DNA of 25,007 nucleotides from HGM04593 sp045631905 (GCA_045631905.1 JAZQVO010000026.1:1-25007); one strand, 5' to 3'. Positions 14,626-23,195 are shown, numbered from the stretch's first letter. A program made the numbers and translations. Notes: a model not told the origin generated them from the sequence alone.

Positions 14626-15264
14626 ATGAAGATATTTTTGAGAATTTATCGCAGTGTGTTGCTTCTGCTTCTGACTATGTCGGCGGTGGGGCTTGTGTCG
14701 TGTAACGACGAGGTCTCTTATTCCGACATGAAAGAGAAGGAGGGGCATGCTATTGAGAATTTTATTCGCTCCGAAGGTATAAAAGTTATAACATATAAAA
14801 CTTTCATAGAGAACGACTCGGTTACCAATTGTAGCGATAACGAGTATGTGAGAGTGGGCGATGTTTACATGCAGATAGTAAATAACCCGAAGGGGAAGCC
14901 CGCTGCAAAAAAACTTGAAAAAGGTATGGGGCTCGACCTGTTGGTTACATATACCGAGTACAATATAATGGACGCCGAAGAGGTTAGCAATAATCTATCC
15001 GAGGTGGAACCCGACGCGATGAATGTGAAAAACATTGATGGTACTTACGAGGCGGCCTTCATGAGCGGTGTGATGATGAATTTGTATAGCTCCACATTTG
15101 TGCCGACAGGTTGGCTCACAGTTATGCCGTATCTCTATTTTGTGCGTAACCAGTCGGAGCTTGCCGAGGTGAACCTTATTGTGCCACACTCGTCGGGAAC
15201 AAGTATAGCGGCTACATATGTCTATCCTTGTTTCTATAATATTAAATTTCAGCCGGCACCTTAA
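14626..15264 (+). CDS. DUF4827-type lipoprotein
   Basis: This 212-residue protein starts MKIFLRIYRS. A hydrophobic segment then leads to a lipobox-like VGLVSC, which predicts a lipid-anchored envelope protein. Upstream in-frame codons overlap the promoter and are not used. The soluble part begins NDEVSYSDMKEKE and has short beta-rich segments, with VGDVYMQIVNNP near the middle. In Bacteroidales a lipoprotein of this family commonly sits between the DHH gene and glmM, which supports the assignment. Some such proteins resemble peptidyl-prolyl isomerase folds, but I cannot establish an activity here. glmM starts 34 bases downstream and is probably co-transcribed. Confidence 0.8.
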   Translation: MKIFLRIYRSVLLLLLTMSAVGLVSCNDEVSYSDMKEKEGHAIENFIRSEGIKVITYKTFIENDSVTNCSDNEYVRVGDVYMQIVNNPKGKPAAKKLEKGMGLDLLVTYTEYNIMDAEEVSNNLSEVEPDAMNVKNIDGTYEAAFMSGVMMNLYSSTFVPTGWLTVMPYLYFVRNQSELAEVNLIVPHSSGTSIAATYVYPCFYNIKFQPAP

Positions 15265-15298
15265 TTTATAGAAGATTAATCCACTAATTAATAATTAT

Positions 15299-16687
15299 AT
15301 GACACTAATTAAATCAATCTCGGGTATCAGAGGTACCATCGGTGGTAAGGCCGACGAGGGGCTTACTCCGCTTGACGTTGTGAAATTGACATCGGCGTAT
15401 GCAGCGTTGATACGTAAAACAACAACTAAAACAACCAACAAGATTGTGGTTGGTCGCGACGCTCGTCTTTCGGGTGATATGGTAAACAAAATCGTTTGCG
15501 GTACTCTCATGGGTATGGGCTTCGATGTTGTGGACATAGGTCTTGCTTCTACTCCCACAACAGAGGTGGCTGTTACTATGGAGGAGGCTTGTGGCGGTAT
15601 TATTCTTACTGCAAGTCACAACCCACGTCAGTGGAACGCTTTGAAACTTCTCAACGAGAAGGGTGAGTTCTTGAACGCTGCCGAGGGTAAAGAGGTTCTT
15701 CGTATAGCCGAGGCCGAGGAGTTTGACTATGCCGACGTTGAGACACTTGGTAAGTATCGTCTCGATGAGTCTTACAACGAAAAACACATCGATGCTGTGC
15801 TTGCTCTTCCCTTGGTCGATGTTGAGGCTATCAAGGCTGCCGGTTTCAAGGTGGCTATCGATTGTGTAAACTCGGTAGGTGGTGTTATTCTTCCGATGTT
15901 GTTCGAGAAGTTGGGCATAACAAAGGTAGACAAACTCTACTGCGAGCCCACAGGTGACTTCCAGCATAACCCCGAGCCTCTTGCAAAGAACCTTGGCGAT
16001 ATTATGGGCCTCATGGCAAAGGGTGGTAACGATGTTGCTTTTGTTGTGGACCCCGACGTGGACCGTCTTGCTATCATATGTGAGAACGGCGACATGTATG
16101 GCGAGGAGTATACTCTTGTTACCGTTGCCGACTATGTGTTGAAACATACTCCCGGAAACACTGTTTCGAACCTCAGCTCTACACGTGCTTTGCGCGACGT
16201 TACAAACGCTCATGGTTGCCAATATTCGGCATCGGCTGTGGGTGAGGTGAATGTTGTTACAAAGATGCGCGAGACAAACGCTGTAATCGGTGGTGAGGGT
16301 AACGGTGGTGTAATCTATCCCGCTTGTCACGCCGGTCGCGATGCTTTGGTTGGTATCTGCTTGTTCCTCAGCCACCTTGCACACGAGAAAAAGACCGTGA
16401 GCGAGTTGCGTGCTACTTACCCTGCTTACTTCATGGGCAAGAACCGCATCGATTTGAAACCCGGTTGCGATGTTGATGCCATCTTGGAGAAGATTAAGGC
16501 TACATACGCAGGCAAGGCCGAGATTAACACTGTTGATGGTGTGAAACTCGACTTCCCCGAGACTTGGGTACACTTGCGTAAGAGCAACACCGAGCCTATC
16601 GTTCGTATCTACTCAGAGGGCCCTACACAGGAGGCTGCCGATGCTATCGGTGAGGAGATTCTTGCTCTTGCCAACAGCTTGATGTAA
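15299..16687 (+). CDS. glmM: Phosphoglucosamine mutase
   Basis: This 462-residue member of the alpha-D-phosphohexomutase family has all four signature loops. They are the phosphoserine loop TASHNPRQWN (Ser106), the magnesium loop DPDVDRL (Asp251, 253, 255), the sugar loop GGEGNGG (331-337) and the phosphate loop RKSNTEPIVRIYSE near the C terminus. It most likely converts glucosamine 6-phosphate to glucosamine 1-phosphate for UDP-GlcNAc, peptidoglycan and lipopolysaccharide. The loop sequences resemble the archaeal-like GlmM subgroup common in Bacteroidota, so some phosphomannomutase activity is possible. It follows the lipoprotein gene by 34 bases with no terminator between. Confidence 0.93.
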   Translation: MTLIKSISGIRGTIGGKADEGLTPLDVVKLTSAYAALIRKTTTKTTNKIVVGRDARLSGDMVNKIVCGTLMGMGFDVVDIGLASTPTTEVAVTMEEACGGIILTASHNPRQWNALKLLNEKGEFLNAAEGKEVLRIAEAEEFDYADVETLGKYRLDESYNEKHIDAVLALPLVDVEAIKAAGFKVAIDCVNSVGGVILPMLFEKLGITKVDKLYCEPTGDFQHNPEPLAKNLGDIMGLMAKGGNDVAFVVDPDVDRLAIICENGDMYGEEYTLVTVADYVLKHTPGNTVSNLSSTRALRDVTNAHGCQYSASAVGEVNVVTKMRETNAVIGGEGNGGVIYPACHAGRDALVGICLFLSHLAHEKKTVSELRATYPAYFMGKNRIDLKPGCDVDAILEKIKATYAGKAEINTVDGVKLDFPETWVHLRKSNTEPIVRIYSEGPTQEAADAIGEEILALANSLM

Positions 16688-16705
16688 TAATAAATTTAAT
16701 TTATA

Positions 16706-16741
16706 CAAAAACGGCAGGCAATAAGTTGCCTGCCGTTTTTG
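16706..16741. terminator. Bidirectional terminator between glmM and hemW
   Basis: A 16-bp perfect stem (16706-16721 with 16726-16741) has a TAAG loop. The outer pairs are A run against T run, so it can terminate in both directions. It lies 18 bases after the glmM stop. hemW, which converges on it, ends about 130 bases away. Confidence 0.9.
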
Positions 16742-16872
16742 TTATTGTGTGGTTTCGCGTGCAAGGGAAACCATGTTGCGTAGTGGGGGTGCTTTGCGTG
16801 GAGCGGTAATTATGCAAACGGGTCGGGATACTTGTTCGCGCCCCCCCCTTCTCGATATTAGTTGTTTTCTTT

Positions 16873-18003
16873 TTATACATATATAAATTCTCTTATCACC
16901 GCATCGCTCACAAAAATGCCCTTTTCGGTGAGCGAGAAGCGTCCGTCAGCGGTTTCGCGCAGGTTGCCTGCTGTTATCTCTTTGTGGACGGCTTTCATCA
17001 TATAATTATATAATGTGGTGCCGAACTTTTCTTTTACCCACTCGGCAGGGAGCCCGTCTGCGGTGCGCAGGCGGGTGAGCATGGCATCGTTGTAGCGCTC
17101 CTCGCTGGTGAGCTCTTCGACCTCGAAACAGGGTGTTCCCTCTTTTATACCTTTTATATATTTGTTTATGTCGCTTGGATTCCAGCCACGGGAGGTGCCG
17201 TCGTAGGAGTGTGCTCCTGCTCCGAGGCCTATGTAGGGGGTGTCGTTCCAGTAACTGCTGTTGTGACGGCTCTCGTAGCCGGGACGGGCGAAATTCGATA
17301 TCTCGTAGTGGCGGTAGCCTGCTTTCTTCAGCTCCTCGATGAGGGTGTTGAATTGTTGTACGTTATCTTCCTCGCTAAGCTCGGTTATTTTGCCACTTTG
17401 CAGGGCATAGTATAGGGGGGTGTCCTCTTCGTATGTGAGGTTGTAGGCCGATATATGCTCGGGGGCAAGGGCTATGGCCTCTTTGAGGCTCTGTTGCCAC
17501 TCTTGCAGGGTCGAGGAGGGGAGGGCGAACATGAGGTCGATGCTTATGTTTCCGAAACCGGCCTTGCGAGCGTTTGCAACCGCCTCTTTTGCGCTTTGTG
17601 CCGTGTGTCTGCGACCGAGCCTTTCGAGTTGTGTGTCGCTGAGGCTCTGAACACCCATGCTTATGCGGTTGAACCCTCCCCTGCGGAGCATGGCGAGGTA
17701 GGAGGGTGTGAGGTCGTCGGGGTTGCACTCTATGGTTATTTCGGGGGTGGTGCTCACACTGAAATTTTTATGTATGGCGGTGAAGATTTTTTCTATCTGT
17801 TCGGCTGTGAGTAACGAGGGGGTTCCGCCACCTAAGTATATGGTCTCTATTGTTTCTCCTTTTATATATGTGTTGCGCATGGTCATCTCCCCACAGAGCA
17901 TGTCGATATATTCGTCGCGCAGGCTGTGCAGGGTGGTCGAGTAGAAGGCGCAATAGTTGCATCTTTTCTTGCAAAAAGGTATGTGTAGGTATAGTCCTGC
18001 CAT
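16873..18003 (-). CDS. hemW: HemW radical-SAM heme chaperone
   Basis: This 376-residue protein starts MAGLYLHIPFC. A TTG four codons upstream was rejected. The iron-sulfur site is CKKRCNYCAF (Cys11, Cys15, Cys18). HemW has Phe after the third Cys, where true coproporphyrinogen oxidase HemN has a fourth Cys. The HemW signature HNxxYW is present as RHNSSYW, followed by GLGAGAHSY. The SAM-binding GGGTPS is near the N terminus. HemW delivers heme to respiratory proteins. Older annotations call it oxygen-independent coproporphyrinogen oxidase. It is transcribed opposite to its neighbours, from a promoter about 35 bases upstream. Confidence 0.93.
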   Translation of the reverse strand: MAGLYLHIPFCKKRCNYCAFYSTTLHSLRDEYIDMLCGEMTMRNTYIKGETIETIYLGGGTPSLLTAEQIEKIFTAIHKNFSVSTTPEITIECNPDDLTPSYLAMLRRGGFNRISMGVQSLSDTQLERLGRRHTAQSAKEAVANARKAGFGNISIDLMFALPSSTLQEWQQSLKEAIALAPEHISAYNLTYEEDTPLYYALQSGKITELSEEDNVQQFNTLIEELKKAGYRHYEISNFARPGYESRHNSSYWNDTPYIGLGAGAHSYDGTSRGWNPSDINKYIKGIKEGTPCFEVEELTSEERYNDAMLTRLRTADGLPAEWVKEKFGTTLYNYMMKAVHKEITAGNLRETADGRFSLTEKGIFVSDAVIREFIYV

Positions 18004-18034
18004 GGCTTTTATCAAAAAATGTTAAATAGGTTTG

Positions 18035-18042
18035 CGAAGATA
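18035..18042 (-). promoter_or_regulatory. -7 element of hemW
   Basis: The minus strand reads TATCTTCG followed by CA, the same variant found before rpe and the DHH gene. The -33 box is only T-rich. Predicted leader about 30 bases. Confidence 0.5.
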
Positions 18043-18257
18043 AGTTTTTTCTCCCTTTTTGAAAAAACCTTTTAATTCTATTTGCTTTTCTTCCCGAAAA
18101 TTCATACATTGCTACCGCTTTTTAAAAACATAAACTAACTAACCAAGCGAGATTGCTTTTGGGGAAACAGGGCGGGTAAAAACATTCCCGTATGGCTATG
18201 ATTATCTGCCCGGTTTGTCTTTTTTTGCGGTCTTGTTAAAAAAACAACAAAAATAAT
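18043..18257 (+). other. Leader/control region of fusA2
   Basis: This is 215 bases of A/T-rich sequence before fusA2 with no clear TAnnTTTG promoter on the plus strand. CGGG at 18173-18176 can pair either with CCCG at 18087-18090 + 100 (that is, 18187-18190) or with CCCG at 18209-18212. The second lies just before a run of seven T (18220-18226). The lack of a strong promoter would fit activator-dependent expression, as reported for Bacteroides fusA2. Confidence 0.35.
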
Positions 18258-20411
18258 ATGAAAACTTATCAAACTAACGAAATCAAGAACATTGCGATTG
18301 TAGGCTGTTCAGGCTCTGGAAAAACCACTCTCACAGAGGCTATGCTCTTTGAGGGTGGTATCATAAAACGTAGAGGTACAGTAGAGGCAAAGAATACTGT
18401 AAGCGACTATTTCCCTGTTGAGCAGGAGTACGGTTACTCGGTATTTACTACCGTTTTCCAGGTGGAGCAGGCGAATAAAAAACTGAACCTCATAGATTGT
18501 CCGGGTTCAGATGACTTTGCAGGAGGTATGGTGTGTGCTCTTGAGGTATGTAACCTTGCCATGGTTGTTATCAACGGTCAGTATGGTGTTGAGGTGGGTA
18601 CACAAAACTGCTTCCGTTATATTCAGAAATTGAAAAAACCTGCAATGTTCGTTGTGAACCAGCTTGATAATGATAAATGCGATTATGACAACGTGATAGA
18701 GCAGTTGCAATCGATATATGGTCCGAAGGTGGTTCCCGTGCAGTATCCTGTTGCAACAGGCCCCGGCTTTAACTCTATTATCGACGTTCTTTTGATGAAG
18801 AAACTTACCTGGACAGCCGAGGGACAGCCTCCTATGGTTGAGGATATTCCTGCCGACCAGGTTGAAAAGGCTAAATCGTTGCATATAGAGCTTGTTGAGA
18901 AGGCTGCCGAGAACGAAGAGGATTTGATGAATAAATTCTTTGATTCTGAGGATTTGTCTACCGACGATATTCGTATGGGTGCCCGTTTGGGTCTGTCGAC
19001 AGGCAGTGTTTACCCCGTTCTTTGTTGTTCGGCTGCAACTGATGTTGCTGTGGGTCGTCTTTTGGAGTTCCTTGCCAACGTGGCTCCCGAGGTTGATGAT
19101 GTGCCTCAGCCCGTAAATTCCGATGGTGTAACTGTTCCCTATGACAGCTCGGCTCCCACATCGTTGTTCTTCTACAAGACATCTGTTGAACCACATATTG
19201 GTGAGGTTAATTATTTTAAAGTTATCAGCGGTACCTTGAAGCCCGGTATGGATTTTGTAAATGCCGACAGAGGCTCAAAGGAGCGTATCGCGCAGATTTA
19301 TTGCAGTGCCGGTGCCAATCGTACCGCCGTCGATGAAATTAAGGCCGGTGACTTGGGTTGTACCGTTAAGTTGAAAGATGTTCGCATAGGTAACACTCTC
19401 AACGATAAAGATGCAAATAACAAATTTTCTTTGGTTAAATATCCCGCATCTAAATATTCACGTGCTATCCGTCCTGCCAACGAGAGCGAGATGGAGAAAC
19501 TTATGCAGGCGTTGAACCGCATGCACGAGGAGGATCCTACATGGCGTGTTGAGCAGTCGAAGGAGCTACGACAGACTATTGTCTATGGTCAGGGTGAGTT
19601 CCACTTGCGCACTCTTAAATGGCGTTTGGAGAATGTAGAGAAGATTCAGGTTGTTTACGAGGAGCCCAAGATACCTTATCGCGAGACTATTACAAAGGCC
19701 GCACGTGCCGACTATCGTCACAAGAAACAGTCGGGTGGTGCCGGACAATTTGGTGAGGTTCATCTCATCGTGGAGCCTTATGAGGAGGGTAAGCCTTTGC
19801 AAGAGGTTTATCGTTTCAACGGTCAGGAGTTTAAGATAAATGCCAAGGCTACCGAGGAGGTTACTCTTGAATGGGGTGGTAAGTTGGTGTTTGTAAACAG
19901 TATTGTGGGTGGTTCTATCGATGCTCGCTTTATGCCTGCTATTCTCAAAGGTATCATGGAGCGTATGGAGCGCGGTCCGCTTACAGGGTCTTATGCTCGC
20001 GACGTGCGCGTGATTGTGTACGATGGTAAGATGCACCCGGTCGATTCGAACGAGGTGTCGTTCATGCTTGCCGGCCGTAACGCTTTCAGCGAGGCGTTCC
20101 GCAATGCAGGTCCCAAACTCCTTGAACCTGTTTACGATGTCGAGGTCTTTGTTCCCTCGGACAAGATGGGTGATGTTATGAGTGATATTCAGGGTCGTCG
20201 CGGTATGATTATGGGTATGGAGAGCGAGAATGGTTATGAGAAACTGTCGGCAAAGGTACCTTTGAAAGAGATGGCTTCTTACTCAACTACTTTGAGCTCG
20301 CTCACAGGTGGTCGTGCTTCGTTCATCATGTCACCGTCGTCTTACGAACTTGTTCCTGCCGATGTTCAAGAGAAGTTGGTGAAGGAATTTGCTTCGAAAG
20401 AGGAAGAGTAA
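18258..20411 (+). CDS. fusA2: EF-G2, elongation factor G paralogue with altered GTPase site
   Basis: This 717-residue protein has the full EF-G layout: G domain, domain II, then III-V. It binds the ribosome and would promote translocation. The P-loop is GCSGSGKT (16-23) instead of the usual AHIDAGKT. Switch I reads EYGYSV where EF-G has ERGITI. The switch II motif is DCPGSDDF (80-87) where EF-G has DTPGHVDF, so Ser84 replaces the catalytic His. The base-recognition motif is NQLD (134-137) for NKxD. These changes match Bacteroides EF-G2, reported to support translation without GTP hydrolysis during carbon starvation and to be needed for gut colonisation. The gene has no Shine-Dalgarno site and its own terminator. 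The housekeeping fusA must lie elsewhere. Confidence 0.92.
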   Translation: MKTYQTNEIKNIAIVGCSGSGKTTLTEAMLFEGGIIKRRGTVEAKNTVSDYFPVEQEYGYSVFTTVFQVEQANKKLNLIDCPGSDDFAGGMVCALEVCNLAMVVINGQYGVEVGTQNCFRYIQKLKKPAMFVVNQLDNDKCDYDNVIEQLQSIYGPKVVPVQYPVATGPGFNSIIDVLLMKKLTWTAEGQPPMVEDIPADQVEKAKSLHIELVEKAAENEEDLMNKFFDSEDLSTDDIRMGARLGLSTGSVYPVLCCSAATDVAVGRLLEFLANVAPEVDDVPQPVNSDGVTVPYDSSAPTSLFFYKTSVEPHIGEVNYFKVISGTLKPGMDFVNADRGSKERIAQIYCSAGANRTAVDEIKAGDLGCTVKLKDVRIGNTLNDKDANNKFSLVKYPASKYSRAIRPANESEMEKLMQALNRMHEEDPTWRVEQSKELRQTIVYGQGEFHLRTLKWRLENVEKIQVVYEEPKIPYRETITKAARADYRHKKQSGGAGQFGEVHLIVEPYEEGKPLQEVYRFNGQEFKINAKATEEVTLEWGGKLVFVNSIVGGSIDARFMPAILKGIMERMERGPLTGSYARDVRVIVYDGKMHPVDSNEVSFMLAGRNAFSEAFRNAGPKLLEPVYDVEVFVPSDKMGDVMSDIQGRRGMIMGMESENGYEKLSAKVPLKEMASYSTTLSSLTGGRASFIMSPSSYELVPADVQEKLVKEFASKEEE

Positions 20412-20433
20412 TAGTTTTATTCTTAAAATATCG

Positions 20434-20464
20434 ACCGGCTCCAAATATTTGGAGCCGGTTTTTT
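20434..20464 (+). terminator. Terminator of fusA2
   Basis: A perfect 26-base palindrome (20434-20459, half-site ACCGGCTCCAAAT) ends in a run of T (20459-20464), 22 bases after the fusA2 stop. It separates fusA2 from rprX. Confidence 0.92.
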
Positions 20465-20612
20465 GTTAAAAAGCTCGCTGTTTTTGCACATAAAGAGCTG
20501 TTTGTGCTTTTTAAGTTGCTGATGTGTTAATTACAATTGTGATAAATGTTAATTAAAAGAAAAATTATATTAAAATGTACTTGTGAAGTGTACAATCTTC
20601 TATTCAAGTGAT

Positions 20613-20620
20613 TATATTTG
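20613..20620 (+). promoter_or_regulatory. -7 element of rprXY, very close to the start codon
   Basis: TATATTTG followed by C matches TAnnTTTG exactly. It ends only four bases before the rprX ATG, so the transcript would be leaderless or nearly so. No TTTG is seen at the usual -33 spacing, which lowers confidence. Confidence 0.4.
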
Positions 20621-20624
20621 CGAT

Positions 20625-22163
20625 ATGAAGAAATTGACTATTTGGATAGTGGGGCTTGTGATGGCCGTTTGTTGTGTGGGCTTGCTTTATTTACAGCTTA
20701 CATATATTGAGTCGATGGTGCAGATGAGGCGCGAACACTTTGAAGAGGGGGTGCGTCGAAGTCTCTATCAGGCGGCTTATAATTTGGAACTCGACGAGAT
20801 GCGTCACTATCTGACCAAGGATATTCGCAAGGATATTCAGCGTGGCAGAATAAAAGATGGTTTCTTGGAGCTTGAACACAGCTATCTGGCATCGTCGGAG
20901 GGTGGTAACATTCTTTCGGCTTTCGAGTTAAAGACTGTGGTGAAGAACCCGTCGCAATCGCTCTCGCGTTTTAAGATAAATTCGAACAACGGTAATATGT
21001 CGGTGCGTGAGGCGCAACGCTTGTCGTTGGAGATTTTGAGCAAGCGTTACAAGTATCAGCGTGCCCTGCTCGACGAGGTTGTATATAACATGCTTTACAA
21101 GGCAAGCGAAAAACCTTTGCAGAGCAGAATAAATTTTGCAAAACTCGACCAAAATATAAAAAACGAGCTCGCAAACAATGGTATAGTGCTACCTTACCAT
21201 TTTAGGGTGTTAAGCGGAGACGGTAAGGAGGTGTATCACTGCCCCGACTTTACTTATAGCAGTAACGATAATCGTTTTAAGGAGCTTATATTCAAGAATG
21301 ACCCTCCTTCGCGCATGGGTGTGCTCGAAATAAACTTTCCGGCTTCGGTGCTGAACAAATATATTTATAGTTCGGTTAAATTTATGATTCCTTCGATACT
21401 CTTCACGTTTGTTTTGTTAATAACATTTGTGATTACGTTGTACATGGCTATAAGGCATAAAAAGATAACTGAGATGAAGAATGACTTCATAAATAATATG
21501 ACGCATGAGTTCAAGACACCGATATCGACAATATCGCTGGCTGCGCAGATGTTGCAGGACCAGACGGTGGCAAAGTCTCCCGAGATGTTCGGTAAATTGT
21601 CGGGGGTTATAGCGAGCGAAACCAAACGTTTGCGCTTCCAGGTGGACAAGGTGTTGCAGATGTCTATGTTTGAGGACAGGAACAACGCGTCGCTCAAAAT
21701 GAAGGAGCTCGATGCCAACGAACTTATACAGGGTATCGTAAATACCTTTGCGGTGAAGGTTGAACAGAATGGAGGTGTCATAACGTGGACACCCGAGGCG
21801 ACCGACCCGTTTGTATATGTCGATGAGATGCACTTTACAAATGTGGTGTTTAATCTCATGGATAACGCAGTAAAATATCGTCGTCAGGAGATTCCTCTTG
21901 CCTTGGAGGTGCGTACATGGAACAGTAATGGTAATTTCATGCTTTCGATAAAGGATAATGGTATAGGTATCCGTAAGGAGGACCTTAAAAAGATATTTGA
22001 CAAGTTTTATAGAGTGCACACCGGTAATGTACACGATGTAAAGGGCTTTGGCCTTGGTCTTGCCTATGTGAAACAGATTGTACAGGCTTTGAACGGAAAT
22101 ATTCGTGCCGAGAGTGAGCCGGGTGTGGGAACAACATTTATAATAGTATTACCTTTAAAATAA
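20625..22163 (+). CDS. rprX: Sensor histidine kinase RprX
   Basis: This 512-residue inner-membrane kinase has membrane segments at about 5-24 and 254-275, with a roughly 230-residue sensor region between them in the periplasm. The catalytic part has an H box NNMTHEFKTPIS (phospho-acceptor His294), an N box FNLMDNAVKY, a G1 box KDNGIGI and a G2 box GFGLGLAYVK. I chose the ATG at 20625 over an upstream GTG, because MKKLTIWIVG is a proper membrane N terminus. The pair with RprY and the position between fusA2 and the rpsF operon match the Bacteroides rprXY locus, first found through effects on tetracycline resistance. The signal it senses is not known to me. The gene is cotranscribed with rprY. 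Confidence 0.9.
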   Translation: MKKLTIWIVGLVMAVCCVGLLYLQLTYIESMVQMRREHFEEGVRRSLYQAAYNLELDEMRHYLTKDIRKDIQRGRIKDGFLELEHSYLASSEGGNILSAFELKTVVKNPSQSLSRFKINSNNGNMSVREAQRLSLEILSKRYKYQRALLDEVVYNMLYKASEKPLQSRINFAKLDQNIKNELANNGIVLPYHFRVLSGDGKEVYHCPDFTYSSNDNRFKELIFKNDPPSRMGVLEINFPASVLNKYIYSSVKFMIPSILFTFVLLITFVITLYMAIRHKKITEMKNDFINNMTHEFKTPISTISLAAQMLQDQTVAKSPEMFGKLSGVIASETKRLRFQVDKVLQMSMFEDRNNASLKMKELDANELIQGIVNTFAVKVEQNGGVITWTPEATDPFVYVDEMHFTNVVFNLMDNAVKYRRQEIPLALEVRTWNSNGNFMLSIKDNGIGIRKEDLKKIFDKFYRVHTGNVHDVKGFGLGLAYVKQIVQALNGNIRAESEPGVGTTFIIVLPLK

Positions 22164-22169
22164 AAAATT

Positions 22170-22871
22170 ATGGACGAGAAACAGAGAATTTTGCTATGTG
22201 AGGACGACGAGAACCTCGGTATGCTTCTAAGTGAATATTTGAAGGCGAAGGGTTATTATGCAGAATTATGCCCCGATGGTGATGTTGGTTACAAAACTTT
22301 TTTGAAGGGTAAGTTTGATATATGCGTGCTCGATGTGATGATGCCTGTTAAAGATGGCTTTACCTTGGCACAGGAGATTCGTGCCACAAATTCGGAGGTG
22401 CCCATAATATTCCTCACTGCAAAAACCTTGAACGAGGATATTTTGGAGGGTTTTAAAATTGGTGCCGACGATTATATAACAAAACCTTTCAGCATGGAGG
22501 TGCTTGTGTCGCGCATCGAGGCTATCTTGCGTCGCGTGTGTGGCAAGAAAAACAAGGAAAATACTCTTTACAAGATTGGTCGCTTCCAGTTTGACACACA
22601 AAAGCAGTTGCTCACCATAGACGACAACCAAACAAAGCTGACAACAAAAGAGTCGGAGCTGTTGAGCCTATTATGTGCTCATGCAAACGAGATTTTGCAA
22701 CGTGACTTTGCTCTTAAAACGGTGTGGACCGACGATAACTACTTTAACGCTCGTAGCATGGACGTTTATATAACAAAGTTGCGCAAACACTTAAAGGCCG
22801 ACGAGTCTATTGAGATTATAAATATTCATGGAAAGGGTTATAAACTCATAGCTCCCGAGGTGGAGGCGTGA
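22170..22871 (+). CDS. rprY: Response regulator RprY, OmpR family
   Basis: This 233-residue protein has a receiver domain at 5-118 with acidic residues Asp12 and Asp13, phospho-acceptor Asp55 (CVLDVMMP), Thr83 and Lys105 (TKPF). A winged-helix DNA-binding domain (about 130-230) follows, with KLTTKESELL and the typical SMDVYITKLRKHL and GKGYKL segments. It starts 6 bases after the rprX stop, so the two form a transcription unit with one kinase partner. The nearby genes fusA2 and rpsF are possible targets, but no binding site can be identified from sequence alone. Confidence 0.92.
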   Translation: MDEKQRILLCEDDENLGMLLSEYLKAKGYYAELCPDGDVGYKTFLKGKFDICVLDVMMPVKDGFTLAQEIRATNSEVPIIFLTAKTLNEDILEGFKIGADDYITKPFSMEVLVSRIEAILRRVCGKKNKENTLYKIGRFQFDTQKQLLTIDDNQTKLTTKESELLSLLCAHANEILQRDFALKTVWTDDNYFNARSMDVYITKLRKHLKADESIEIINIHGKGYKLIAPEVEA

Positions 22872-22877
22872 GGCTAT

Positions 22878-22925
22878 ACATACAAAAAAAGGGCATTTCA
22901 CATGAAATGCCCTTTTTTTGTATGT
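22878..22925. terminator. Bidirectional terminator between rprY and the small membrane gene
   Basis: A perfect 23-bp stem (22878-22900 with 22903-22925) has a nominal 2-base loop. It includes A7 on the left and T7 on the right, so it works on both strands. It lies between the stops of two converging genes, 7 bases from one and 8 from the other. Confidence 0.93.
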
Positions 22926-22932
22926 TCTTTAA

Positions 22933-23139
22933 TTACTTGTTCTCTGATGCTTTTGAACTTATCTCCTGCAAAGCGGCTCTGCTTGCAAAAATGTAGGCGA
23001 TAAGACCTATGATCATTAAAACATATGCACCTACGTTTACGCTGTTAATGTTGTTCCAACCCATAAAGTGGCTGAGGATAAGAACGACTGCTCCTACAAG
23101 AATGATAAAAAGACTCGCGTACTTGATTTTTGTTGCCAT
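22933..23139 (-). CDS. Small two-helix membrane protein, unknown function
   Basis: This 68-residue protein starts MATKIKYASL. Hydrophobic helices lie at about 8-25 and 37-54, joined by a short GWNNINSVNVG turn, and a polar tail (QEISSKASENK) follows. This predicts an inner-membrane hairpin. I do not recognise a named family, although similar short proteins are common beside this locus type. The gene ends in the shared terminator and has a promoter-like TTACTTTGCAAA upstream, both of which support a real gene. Confidence 0.75.
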   Translation of the reverse strand: MATKIKYASLFIILVGAVVLILSHFMGWNNINSVNVGAYVLMIIGLIAYIFASRAALQEISSKASENK

Positions 23140-23187
23140 ATTAGTATTTTTTAGTTATTGTTTTTCGTTATAAAGCATAATACTTTG

Positions 23188-23195
23188 CAAAGTAA
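23188..23195 (-). promoter_or_regulatory. Candidate -7 element of the small membrane gene
   Basis: The minus strand reads TTACTTTG within TTACTTTGCAAA, identical over 12 bases to the sequence before the giant glycosidase gene. Predicted leader about 40 bases. Confidence 0.4.

Noticed and set aside
15314..16573. 419-residue open frame antisense to glmM
   Set aside because: It mirrors the codon pattern of glmM, has no domain resemblance, and glmM has all four signature loops on the plus strand.
16841..16848. C8 homopolymer as a phase-variation tract
   Set aside because: It lies between converging gene ends, not in a coding frame or promoter, so a length change would have no evident effect.
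18258..20411. Tetracycline-resistance (TetQ-like) ribosome protection protein
   Set aside because: Overall layout and length fit EF-G2, and the His-to-Ser change in switch II is not expected of TetQ, which needs GTPase activity.
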